Of a stretch of 64,000 nt of DNA, positions 35,903-44,524 are shown one piece after another. Where the stretch lies: contig CANMSI010000002.1 of NCBI GenBank assembly GCA_947500575.1, positions 310,001 to 374,000 of the forward strand, read 5' to 3'. Position numbers and translations under genes: made by a program. The notes under the pieces are model-generated. The model was not told where the DNA came from and searched no databases. It saw only the letters and a list, made by a program, of their open reading frames with translations. The DNA is from an uncultured Flavobacteriaceae bacterium (GTDB lineage Bacteria; Bacteroidota; Bacteroidia; Flavobacteriales; Flavobacteriaceae). Position 1 is the first letter of the stretch, and the number at the start of each line of letters is the position of its first letter.

Positions 35903-38833
35903 TTAAGATAGTTGCTGCAATACATATTTTTTTTCCTCACTATCCAAAGATGCCACGGAGTCTAGTAACTCGTTAATTTCTACTTCGGTTAGATAGCGTT
36001 CTAAAAGAGTCAATAATTCTTCAGGATCAGTACCATTCTCAATATGCTCGGATAGATGAATCGTTGCAGTTTCTGCCATGAGCACAGCTTTATCTACTAA
36101 TGGATGTTCTAAAATGACTTTTTCAATCTCATCCAATTCAATTCTATAACCACGTATTTTTACTTGTTGATCTAACCTGCCAAGAAATTGGATACAACCA
36201 TCGGATCTGTACCGAGCTAAATCTCCTGTTTTATATAATTTTTCACCCTCTGTCTTGCTAAAAGGATCATCCACTAATACTGAATTGCTAAGCTCAGATC
36301 TATTGATATATTCTTTCGTCAATCCTGGTCCTCCAATATAAATCTCTCCTTTAGCACCAAAGGGAACTTTTTCCATATCCGAATTTAAGAGGTATATTTT
36401 AGCATTTGCCACTGGTTTACCGATAGGCACTCCATTAATAATATCTTCCCTCAATATCTGATGCGCAATACACCAAACAGTTGCTTCTGTAGGACCGTAT
36501 TCATTGTATAATTTTACCTCTGGTAATACTTTAAAATGCTCTTTGCAAACATTAGAAGAACATGCTTCCCCTGCAACCATTACAGTTGTTAAACTTCCAA
36601 TGCGTGCACTATCCACATGTTCCAGAATTAATTGATACAGGGAAGGGAGCATTAATGTATGACTCACTTTATTCTTTTGAATAGAAGCTGCAATCTCTTC
36701 AATATCTTGTTCTATTCGCTTTTCGGAAATAACGAGATTACCTCCGGTGCATAGCGTCCAAAAAATCCCTGCTTTGGAACTATCAAATGAAATGGAAGAC
36801 ATTAGTAAAAAGGCTGTTGGATTCTGATCATAAAAATCCAAACGACCCATAGTGGATTGGATGATGTTCCGATGGGTTATTGGCACTCCTTTAGGCTGAC
36901 CCGTACTGCCCGAGGTATAAATAATGTATGCTAATTGATCTTGAGTAACAGTAGGGAGTGATATGTTATCCTCTGTTCCTGTAACATCTAATTCATCAAT
37001 GCAAATAATTGGGACATCAATCTCCTTAAAAAAGTCGTTTAATTTCGTCTCAGTAAGAATAATATCCGCTTTTGCATCTTCTAGTATATAACTCATCCGT
37101 TGCGGCGGATAATCAGGGTCTATAGGCAAATAAGCCTGCCCTGCTTTTAAAATAGCTAGAAGACCAATAATCATCTCCAAAGAACGATCCATACACAATC
37201 CAATGACACCATTCACAGCTTTGGTCTGTGCTAGCAATTTTTTAGCAATTAGTTCTGATTGCTGATCTAACTCTTTATAGCTAATGGATTTATCTAAATA
37301 ACTTACGGCATTTTTATCTGGATACTGTTGGCATATTTCCTCAATGATCTTGTGTATTCCTGCATAGTTTTCAAAAGGGTTTTGGTTCGCGGCATCCGAA
37401 TAGAAAAATAATTGCTTTTCCATAGCTGTTTCCATTGGGATATTGGAAATTATATTTTGCGGATTTTCTACTACCCCTTCTAGGAGTAGCTTAAAGTACT
37501 CTTGAAACCTTTGAATGGTTGCTTCCTTGAATAGATCGGTAGCATATTCAAAAGTGGCAGAGAGCTGTCCGTTATTCTCGGCAATGTACAAGGTAAGATC
37601 AAACTTAGATACTCCAGTATCAAAGGAATCATGTGCTAGTTCTAGACCTTCCCCAAAGTTTGGTGTTGGCGGCACTGCATGGTACAAGAACATCACTTCA
37701 AAAAATGGATTGCTGCTAAGAGACCTTTGCGGTTGAATGTTTTTTACCAATAAATCAAAAGGTACATTTTTATGAGTAAAGGCTTGCATGGTAGTCTCCT
37801 TTACCATTTTCACTAATGTTTCAAAAGACATTGATGGCTCCAGTTCCGTTCTTAGAACAACGGTGTCATTAAAAAAACCTATAATACCTTCAAGTGCTTT
37901 TTGATCCCTGTTGGCAATGGGAGAACCAATGAGAACATCTTTCTGCCCTGTATATCTGAATAACAACAAATAGTAAATCGATAATAGAAAAACATAAGGG
38001 GTAACATCCATCTTCCTAGATAATGCTAAAACCTCTTTAGAAAGACGAGGAGTAAGTTCTTGTACATTAAATGCTCCTTTAAAAGAAGACCGTATGGGAC
38101 GTTTATAGTCTGTAGGAATATCTAGTGGAGCTAACTCTCCAGACAATTTTTTCTTCCAGTATTCAATTCCTTTGGAACTTACTTCAGTATTTTGTTGCCA
38201 ATATGCATAATCTACATATTGAATTTCTGTTTTTAAAAAACCAGCCGGATTTTGATCTATAAGAGCGCGGTAATGAGCGGCTAGTTGATCTCTAAAAATA
38301 CCCATTGACCATTTGTCTGTAACAATATGATGTAGGGTTAATTGCAGTATGTGATGTTCCTTATGCAGTTGAATTAAGGATACTCTGATTAAAGGACCAT
38401 CCGTAAGGTTAAAAGAAAAGTTTGCATCAGCATGCATAATTTTATGCGCTTCTTTTTCTGCTTCAACCTGCTCTAAATGACAATAATTATATTGGAATAT
38501 TGGCAGTACCGCCTTTTCATTAATTTTCTGAAACACCTTGCCATCTTCTATTTGATAAGTAGATCTTAAAATTGCATGATCTGCATATACTTTTTGGAGG
38601 CTTTTTACCAAAAAATCAGTTTTTAAAATACCCTTTAAAACATATGATTCTGCATAATTATAGAACGTGTTTTGAGGATATAATTGCTGTAAAAACCATA
38701 AGCGCTGCTGCCCATTAGACAATGGGAGACGAATATTATCTGGTGCTTTTGAAATGGTATTAGAAGGAGTACTGGTTTTATTCCTGTTTTTCCATTTGCT
38801 TAGCAACGAATCTTTTGTGTTTTCTTTTTTCAA
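35903..38833 (-). CDS. NRPS: condensation domain plus N-terminal part of a split adenylation domain
   Basis: 976 residues. The condensation domain (35-460) has HHIVTDK (His168, His169, Asp173; the usual Gly is Lys). The adenylation domain starts near 490 with IIYTSGSTGQPKG, YNEYGPTEATVW, KTGDLARY and A8 KIRGYRIELDEIE (892-904), then ends after an 80-residue helical tail without A9 or A10. Those motifs are on the protein from 33125-35095. I read the specificity code as about DSAMMAEVW, which I cannot assign to an amino acid. The tail helix (EEKKYVLQQLS) and the head of the partner protein (LSEEERGLVLRKL) look alike and may form a docking pair. Confidence 0.92.
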   Translation of the reverse strand: MKKENTKDSLLSKWKNRNKTSTPSNTISKAPDNIRLPLSNGQQRLWFLQQLYPQNTFYNYAESYVLKGILKTDFLVKSLQKVYADHAILRSTYQIEDGKVFQKINEKAVLPIFQYNYCHLEQVEAEKEAHKIMHADANFSFNLTDGPLIRVSLIQLHKEHHILQLTLHHIVTDKWSMGIFRDQLAAHYRALIDQNPAGFLKTEIQYVDYAYWQQNTEVSSKGIEYWKKKLSGELAPLDIPTDYKRPIRSSFKGAFNVQELTPRLSKEVLALSRKMDVTPYVFLLSIYYLLLFRYTGQKDVLIGSPIANRDQKALEGIIGFFNDTVVLRTELEPSMSFETLVKMVKETTMQAFTHKNVPFDLLVKNIQPQRSLSSNPFFEVMFLYHAVPPTPNFGEGLELAHDSFDTGVSKFDLTLYIAENNGQLSATFEYATDLFKEATIQRFQEYFKLLLEGVVENPQNIISNIPMETAMEKQLFFYSDAANQNPFENYAGIHKIIEEICQQYPDKNAVSYLDKSISYKELDQQSELIAKKLLAQTKAVNGVIGLCMDRSLEMIIGLLAILKAGQAYLPIDPDYPPQRMSYILEDAKADIILTETKLNDFFKEIDVPIICIDELDVTGTEDNISLPTVTQDQLAYIIYTSGSTGQPKGVPITHRNIIQSTMGRLDFYDQNPTAFLLMSSISFDSSKAGIFWTLCTGGNLVISEKRIEQDIEEIAASIQKNKVSHTLMLPSLYQLILEHVDSARIGSLTTVMVAGEACSSNVCKEHFKVLPEVKLYNEYGPTEATVWCIAHQILREDIINGVPIGKPVANAKIYLLNSDMEKVPFGAKGEIYIGGPGLTKEYINRSELSNSVLVDDPFSKTEGEKLYKTGDLARYRSDGCIQFLGRLDQQVKIRGYRIELDEIEKVILEHPLVDKAVLMAETATIHLSEHIENGTDPEELLTLLERYLTEVEINELLDSVASLDSEEKKYVLQQLS

Positions 38834-38857
38834 TGCAATACTGTTATATTAAGAAAT

Positions 38858-40096
38858 TTACTCCCATAAACCGAGGTATACTGCCAAATCCCGGATTCGC
38901 ATTTTTACATAATCATAGACTCCCAGTTCAATATCAAATATACGTTCAACACACCAATACAGGGATACTATGATAAGTATGATAGAACCGTAGAATAGGA
39001 TTTTTGGATAAAGCTTGGACTTTCGTAAGAAGTACAATATTGGAAAAATCAATGCAATGATAACTACTTGTCCAATTTCTACGCCTACATTAAAGCCTAA
39101 TAGGGAGAGGGTTAAAAATTCGTTTGTCAATCCTAAATCACTCAGAACACTGGCAAAGCCAAAGCCATGGAAAAGTCCAAATACAAAGGCAATCAACCAA
39201 TCTTTTCCCTTAAAAATAGGGCGTATATTATGAAATGCTGCTAATCCAATAGAAAATGCAATTATAGATTCTACAATTCTTGAAGGTAGCGATACCAACT
39301 CCAAGGAGGCCAAACTTAAGGTAATGGTATGTGCTATGGTAAAAAAGGTAACCACCTTTAAAATATACAAGAATGCTGGTTTAAACCTTGCTACAGGTTG
39401 CCATATACTAGCACCTTTTGATGTGCTTGTCACAGAATCTTCTTGTCTTCTTCTTACTACAGAGGGCAGAATAAGTGCTAAAAGAAACAATATATGATCT
39501 AAACCAATCCATATATGCCAAATACCTTGTTTTATCATGGCCATAAAACCATTCCAAACAGAAACATCTGTGACAGATAGGGTTTCGTCTGTATCATTTG
39601 GGGTAAAAGTTAAAGAAATATTTGCTTCATTATTAATAATACCCGCTTTCCAATTGTATTCAATAATTAAAAAACCACGATGGGTATAATCTTTTTCGAA
39701 AACGGCGCTATAATGAACATCTAGGTCATCTGGTAAGACTTCTGTGTTTTGTAAATCGAACTTCACCAAGAGATAATTGCCTAAACTCACATTTAGTAGA
39801 TCAACATCCTTCAAAACGATTGGATGCTCTCCGTACACCGATTTAAAGGAAGTATTCTTCATTAAATACGCTTGTATATCCTTTATGTAAGGCTGAAGCT
39901 CTTCTAAAGAAGTGTTCTTATCCAGTTGGAGGTTAAATACCTTATTAATTTCATTAATATTCAATTCCCATCGCCCTTCAATACCGTCGTTTTCATAGAT
40001 TCTAAGGTATACATAGCTCTGATTTGGAATGTGAGCTTCTCCAAAAAAGGGAATAAAAAATAGCAATACTAAAGCGTATTTCAATAGTTGATTCAT
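38858..40096 (-). CDS. HupE/UreJ-family membrane protein with extracytoplasmic N-terminal domain
   Basis: 412 residues. A signal peptide and a soluble domain of about 180 residues come before a helical membrane domain of the HupE/UreJ_2 family. Its motifs include IWHIWIGLDHILFLLAL, LFGLFHGFGFASVL and GFNVGVEIGQ, whose His and Asp residues suggest metal binding. HupE/UreJ proteins are linked to nickel, cobalt or other metal transport. It is the first gene of the minus-strand synthetase transcript, 24 bp before the C-A gene. This links the peptide product to metal handling, though the metal is unknown. Confidence 0.87.
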   Translation of the reverse strand: MNQLLKYALVLLFFIPFFGEAHIPNQSYVYLRIYENDGIEGRWELNINEINKVFNLQLDKNTSLEELQPYIKDIQAYLMKNTSFKSVYGEHPIVLKDVDLLNVSLGNYLLVKFDLQNTEVLPDDLDVHYSAVFEKDYTHRGFLIIEYNWKAGIINNEANISLTFTPNDTDETLSVTDVSVWNGFMAMIKQGIWHIWIGLDHILFLLALILPSVVRRRQEDSVTSTSKGASIWQPVARFKPAFLYILKVVTFFTIAHTITLSLASLELVSLPSRIVESIIAFSIGLAAFHNIRPIFKGKDWLIAFVFGLFHGFGFASVLSDLGLTNEFLTLSLLGFNVGVEIGQVVIIALIFPILYFLRKSKLYPKILFYGSIILIIVSLYWCVERIFDIELGVYDYVKMRIRDLAVYLGLWE

Positions 40097-40356
40097 AGCA
40101 TTTGTTTTGATGTTGAGAAATTCTTACTTGGAATTCAAATCTCTCTTCTTTGAAAGGAAATAATGATGCAAGTAAATAAAAAAAAACTGACTATCTAAAA
40201 AATTCCGTTAAAGTGATCGCTTTTTAGCCAAGCAAAGTAAAATAACCGAGAGATGATTCATTTTATCGATTCCTTGGGAATATCTACGGATGATGGTATT
40301 TAAATTTTCTATCTTGTGAAAAAAAACGCCAGTTCCCCTACCTTAAAATTGGAGTA

Positions 40357-41427
40357 ATGCTTAAAAAAGAAAAGAAAACAATCGTTCTCTCAGCAGAGGA
40401 TGTGAATACGATTGTGGAAAAATTTGGGTTCAATAAGTTAATGGATATACTTATTGATAGATTAACCCATACCATCCATAATTATGAGCCTGAGACCCTC
40501 AAGATTCCTATTCGATCAGGATTTAACTATACCGCCGAAAACCCTGGATTGATAGAATGGATGCCTGTTCATCAAAAAGGAGAAGAGGTTGTAATTAAAG
40601 TAGTAGGGTACCATCCTCAGAATCCTGAAAAATTTAATCTCCCAACCATCTTATCTTCTATTTCCGCTTATGATACCAGCACTGGACATTTAATGGGGAT
40701 AGCAGATGGTGTGTTATTAACGGCGCTTAGAACCGGAGCTGCTTCAGCAATTGCAAGTAAATTAATGGCTAAAGTAGATAGTAGTATCTTAGGTCTCATT
40801 GGCTGTGGCGCACAATCAATTACACAATTACATGCCCTCTCTCGCATATTTGAGTTAAAAAAAGTTCTAATTTACGACATAGACGTAGATACCATGCATT
40901 CTTTTGAGGAGCGTATTTCTATGTTAAACTTGGATATAGCAGTTAAAAGAAGTTCAATCAATGAAATTATTGGACAATCAGACATCGTCTGTACAGAAAC
41001 TTCTATTGAAGTGGGGACAGGACCGCTCTTTCAAAATTTACCATTTAAAAAACACTTACATATCAATGCCGTAGGTTCGGATTTTCCTGGGAAAACTGAA
41101 CTTCCTATCGACTTTTTAAAACAGAGTTTTGTTTGTCCTGATTTTCTAGCACAAGCAAAAATTGAAGGTGAATGTCAACAATTGCGTGATAATGAGATAG
41201 GGATAGACTTAGTAGGTTTAACCAAGAATCATATGAATTACAAACATGTGAAGGAACAAACTTCAGTTTTCGATTCCACGGGTTGGGCGTTGGAAGATAT
41301 GGTAGTAATGGATTTATTTTTAGACTTGGCCAAAACCTTTAATATTGGTCTTGAAGTGGCTATTGAGAATATTTCTCAAGATGTTAAAAATCCCTACCAT
41401 TTTTTGCTAAAAGAAGTAACGGTATAG
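40357..41427 (+). CDS. Ornithine cyclodeaminase / mu-crystallin family enzyme
   Basis: 356 residues. The NAD-binding Rossmann motif is GLIGCGAQSITQLHAL, following ALRTGAASAIASK; INAVGSDFPGKTELP is the conserved active-site segment with Asp. Family members turn ornithine into proline, lysine into pipecolate, or make Dap precursors (SbnB). The next three genes are the set that oxidises prolyl-carrier to pyrrolyl-carrier, so proline supply from ornithine is the simplest reading. It leads the plus-strand half of the cluster, divergent from the HupE-like gene across a 260-bp intergenic region. Confidence 0.88.
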   Translation: MLKKEKKTIVLSAEDVNTIVEKFGFNKLMDILIDRLTHTIHNYEPETLKIPIRSGFNYTAENPGLIEWMPVHQKGEEVVIKVVGYHPQNPEKFNLPTILSSISAYDTSTGHLMGIADGVLLTALRTGAASAIASKLMAKVDSSILGLIGCGAQSITQLHALSRIFELKKVLIYDIDVDTMHSFEERISMLNLDIAVKRSSINEIIGQSDIVCTETSIEVGTGPLFQNLPFKKHLHINAVGSDFPGKTELPIDFLKQSFVCPDFLAQAKIEGECQQLRDNEIGIDLVGLTKNHMNYKHVKEQTSVFDSTGWALEDMVVMDLFLDLAKTFNIGLEVAIENISQDVKNPYHFLLKEVTV

Positions 41428-41542
41428 CCCTATAGTACCTTAAATCCATTTTAGAAAATTATTTATTGCGATAGAGATTTTATTTTTTTTTATATAACAG
41501 ACTCTTTCACTAACATACTTCTAAACTAAAGCATTCGTATTT

Positions 41543-42694
41543 ATGAATTTTTCATTAACCGATGAGCAACAAGCATACAAAGAAAAGGTAATTGAATTTG
41601 CCCAAAATGAACTTAATACCTCCTATACCGAAAGGGATAGAGACAGTGTCTTTTCTAGAGAGGATTGGGAAAAGTGTGCGAAATTTGGTTTACAAGGTCT
41701 CGCTACGCCAACTGCGTATGGAGGATCCGCAGACGAAGTAAATATCCTTACTGCTACGGTTGCCATGGAAGGTTTTGGTTACGGTTGTAAAGACAACGGT
41801 TTGGCATTTGGACTGAATGCCCAAATGTGGACGGTACAATTTCCAATTGCTCAATTTGGAACCGAAAGTCAGAAGAAAAAGTTCTTACCAAAATTAGCTG
41901 CGGGAACCTGGATTGGTTGCCATGCACTTACAGAACCCAATGCTGGTTCTGACGTGTATAGTATGGAAACTACTGCCACAAAAGTAGACGGTGGATACAT
42001 CCTAAATGGGAGTAAACGCTATATTACTTTTGCGCCCATATCGGACGTTGTCTTGGTATTCGTCAAAACCAATCCCAAACTAGGGAAATGGGGAATGAGT
42101 GCTTTTCTAGTAGAAAAAGGAATGGAAGGCTTTACCGCAGGTCTTAATAGACCTAAAATGGGTTTAAGAACAGTACCCTTTGGAGATCTCTTTTTTGAAG
42201 ATTGTTTTGTACCCGATGAAAACCTTCTAGGAAAAGAAGGTGCTGGTTGGGCTATTACAAATAGTTCCTTGGAACATGATAGATGTACTATTCTGGCCGG
42301 ACAACTGGGTGCTATGGAATACCAACTTGAGGAGACTATTAAATTTGTAAAAGATAGAAAGCAATTTGGGCAAGCTATAAGCCAGTTTCAATCCGTTTCT
42401 AATCGCATAGCTAATATGAAACTCCGAATAGAGACTTCAAGACTATTACTGTATAAAGTAGCTTGGTTAAAAAGTCAAGGAGCTTCTACTATGATGGAAT
42501 CTGCTTTACTGAAATTACACTTAAGTGAAAGTTTTGTTGACTCTAGCTTAGATGCGATACGCAACCATGGCGGACATGGGTATCTATCTGAAAACGAAAT
42601 TGAACGAAATTTAAGAGATGCTGTGGGTGGTGTTATTTATGCAGGCACTTCAGATATTCAAAGAAATATTATTTCCAAATTATTAGGACTATAA
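41543..42694 (+). CDS. Acyl-CoA dehydrogenase-like flavoenzyme, likely prolyl-S-PCP oxidase
   Basis: 383 residues. ACAD motifs: HALTEPNAGSDVYSMET, FITFAPIS-type middle domain, QLGAMEYQLEETIKFVKDRKQF, NHGGHGYLSE and the C-terminal YAGTSDIQRNIISKLL. It is an FAD enzyme. In pyoluteorin- and prodiginine-type pathways, a member of this family (PltE, RedW) oxidises proline bound to a carrier to pyrrole-2-carboxyl. The neighbours (adenylation enzyme 13 bp downstream, then a free carrier) match that set. Ordinary fatty-acid oxidation is the alternative, but no other such gene is nearby. Confidence 0.88.
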   Translation: MNFSLTDEQQAYKEKVIEFAQNELNTSYTERDRDSVFSREDWEKCAKFGLQGLATPTAYGGSADEVNILTATVAMEGFGYGCKDNGLAFGLNAQMWTVQFPIAQFGTESQKKKFLPKLAAGTWIGCHALTEPNAGSDVYSMETTATKVDGGYILNGSKRYITFAPISDVVLVFVKTNPKLGKWGMSAFLVEKGMEGFTAGLNRPKMGLRTVPFGDLFFEDCFVPDENLLGKEGAGWAITNSSLEHDRCTILAGQLGAMEYQLEETIKFVKDRKQFGQAISQFQSVSNRIANMKLRIETSRLLLYKVAWLKSQGASTMMESALLKLHLSESFVDSSLDAIRNHGGHGYLSENEIERNLRDAVGGVIYAGTSDIQRNIISKLLGL

Positions 42695-42707
42695 AGAAAA
42701 ATATTGA

Positions 42708-44261
42708 ATGATTTCTACTTTACCACATATCGTTGAGAATGCCGCGAGTATGTTTCCTGAAAGGGAGGCTTTTCGTTGTGGTAAGGCATCTATCAGTTTT
42801 ACCGAACTGGATGTAAAAACCAATCAACTTTCAGCCTACCTTAGGAAGAAAGGATTGAAAAAAGGAGATAGAGTTGGTATCTATATGGATCGCTGTTTAG
42901 AAACGACCCTCGCCGTTTATGGCATAATGAAGGCAGGTGGTGTCTATGTTCCTTTAGATTCCTTGGCACCGCATCCTCGTACGCTCTTTCTTCTAGAAGA
43001 TTGTGGAATTGAATTTTTAGTGACAACTCCCAAACAATTTAAAAGAGTTTCTGCATTACTCGCAGCGAATAAAACGCTTGCAAATATCGTTGGAATTTCT
43101 AAAGAAATTGGAGTTGACGCTATAGGCTGGGAAGCAATATCAGAAATATCATTGGAATCCTATAGTCCTGTTGAAATTTTAGAGACAGATTTAGCATATA
43201 TCATGTATACTTCTGGTTCTACTGGGGCACCAAAAGGAATAATGCATACGCATCTTAGTGGGCTAACGTACGCTAAGAGTGCAGCTGAAGTTTATGAAGT
43301 TACAAAAGAAGATAGAATAGCCGGACATGCGCCCTTGCATTTTGATATTTCTACCTTTAATTACTTTACATCACCTCTAGTAGGAGCAGCCAATGTTATT
43401 ATACCAGATGCCTATACCAAGTTACCAGCAAGTTTATCTACACTTATAGAACAAGAAAAAATAAGTATTTGGTACTCCGTACCCTTGGCTTTAGTGCAAT
43501 TACTAACACAAGGAGTCTTAGAGAAACGAGATTTATCATGTCTACGCTGGGTACTTTTTGGTGGGGAAAATTTTGCCCCTAAATACTTGAGAGAACTTAT
43601 GAATGAATGGCCTCAGGCAACATTTTGCAATGTCTATGGCCCTGCGGAAATTAACCAATGTACTTATTATCACGTACCAAGTTTGCCAGAAAATGACATG
43701 CAAATTCCTTTGGGGAAAATTTGGAAAAGTGCAATCCATAAGATCTTAGATGAGCAAGATTTGGAGGTGCCAAAAGGAGAAGCTGGTGAACTTGTGGTTG
43801 CCACACCAACCATGATGCAAGGTTATTGGAATAACGCAGCACTGACCATGAAATCAATTTTTATAGCTAAGAATGCTAAAGAAATTGATCAGAAGTATTA
43901 TAGAACAGGAGATATCGTAAGAGAGAACGAAAATGGAGAATTAATTTTTCTAGGAAGAAATGATCGACAGGTAAAATTAAGAGGGTATAGAGTAGAATTG
44001 GATGAAATTGAAGCGGTTCTCACAAGACATGAAGGAGTAGAGGAAGCGGCAGCTGTTATTAACAAAGTGGATGAAAATACAACAGGGATTTATGTGGCGG
44101 TTATACTTCATGCCAATCAAGTATTCGAAAGTGATGATCTAATTGCTTTTTGCAAATCTCATTTACCCTCGTATGCAGTGCCGCATCAAATAGAAATACG
44201 ATCCAATTTCCCAAGAACCAGCTCAGGCAAAATAAAACGCTCAGCAATTACAACAATATAA
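42708..44261 (+). CDS. Free-standing amino-acid adenylation enzyme, likely L-prolyl-AMP ligase
   Basis: 517 residues, complete from A1 to A10: MYTSGSTGAPKG, HFDISTFNYFTSPL, WYSVPLALVQLL, NVYGPAEINQC, RTGDIV, KLRGYRVELDEIE and the final SGKIKR lysine. The sequence resembles PltF/RedM-type ligases that load proline on a separate carrier. I read the specificity code as about DIFSLGVQC. It is placed between the ACAD-like oxidase and a 77-residue carrier, as expected for a pyrrole starter unit. Confidence 0.88.
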   Translation: MISTLPHIVENAASMFPEREAFRCGKASISFTELDVKTNQLSAYLRKKGLKKGDRVGIYMDRCLETTLAVYGIMKAGGVYVPLDSLAPHPRTLFLLEDCGIEFLVTTPKQFKRVSALLAANKTLANIVGISKEIGVDAIGWEAISEISLESYSPVEILETDLAYIMYTSGSTGAPKGIMHTHLSGLTYAKSAAEVYEVTKEDRIAGHAPLHFDISTFNYFTSPLVGAANVIIPDAYTKLPASLSTLIEQEKISIWYSVPLALVQLLTQGVLEKRDLSCLRWVLFGGENFAPKYLRELMNEWPQATFCNVYGPAEINQCTYYHVPSLPENDMQIPLGKIWKSAIHKILDEQDLEVPKGEAGELVVATPTMMQGYWNNAALTMKSIFIAKNAKEIDQKYYRTGDIVRENENGELIFLGRNDRQVKLRGYRVELDEIEAVLTRHEGVEEAAAVINKVDENTTGIYVAVILHANQVFESDDLIAFCKSHLPSYAVPHQIEIRSNFPRTSSGKIKRSAITTI

Positions 44262-44270
44262 TTTAGTACT

Positions 44271-44504
44271 ATGGAAGAAAAAATTGTAGCATTCGTGAAT
44301 GATCAGATTTCAAGCAATCAAACGGATGAAAAAATAGAGGCTCAGGACGACCTGCTTGGCGGAGGTATCCTTGATTCTCTTGGGATGATGCGCTTAATTA
44401 GTTTTATTGAAACTGAATTTGGAATTAAGGTGCCACCAGAGGATATGACCATTGAAAATTTCATAAATATTGAGACCATTACTGGATATATTTCTAGTAA
44501 ATAA
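44271..44504 (+). CDS. Free-standing peptidyl carrier protein
   Basis: 77 residues: a complete acyl-carrier fold with the phosphopantetheine serine Ser36 in GGILDSLGMMRL. It would carry the starter residue between the ligase, the oxidase and the condensation domain of the following synthetase, which begins 20 bp downstream. Confidence 0.92.
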   Translation: MEEKIVAFVNDQISSNQTDEKIEAQDDLLGGGILDSLGMMRLISFIETEFGIKVPPEDMTIENFINIETITGYISSK

Positions 44505-44524
44505 GCAGTTCTAATAACGCCCTA

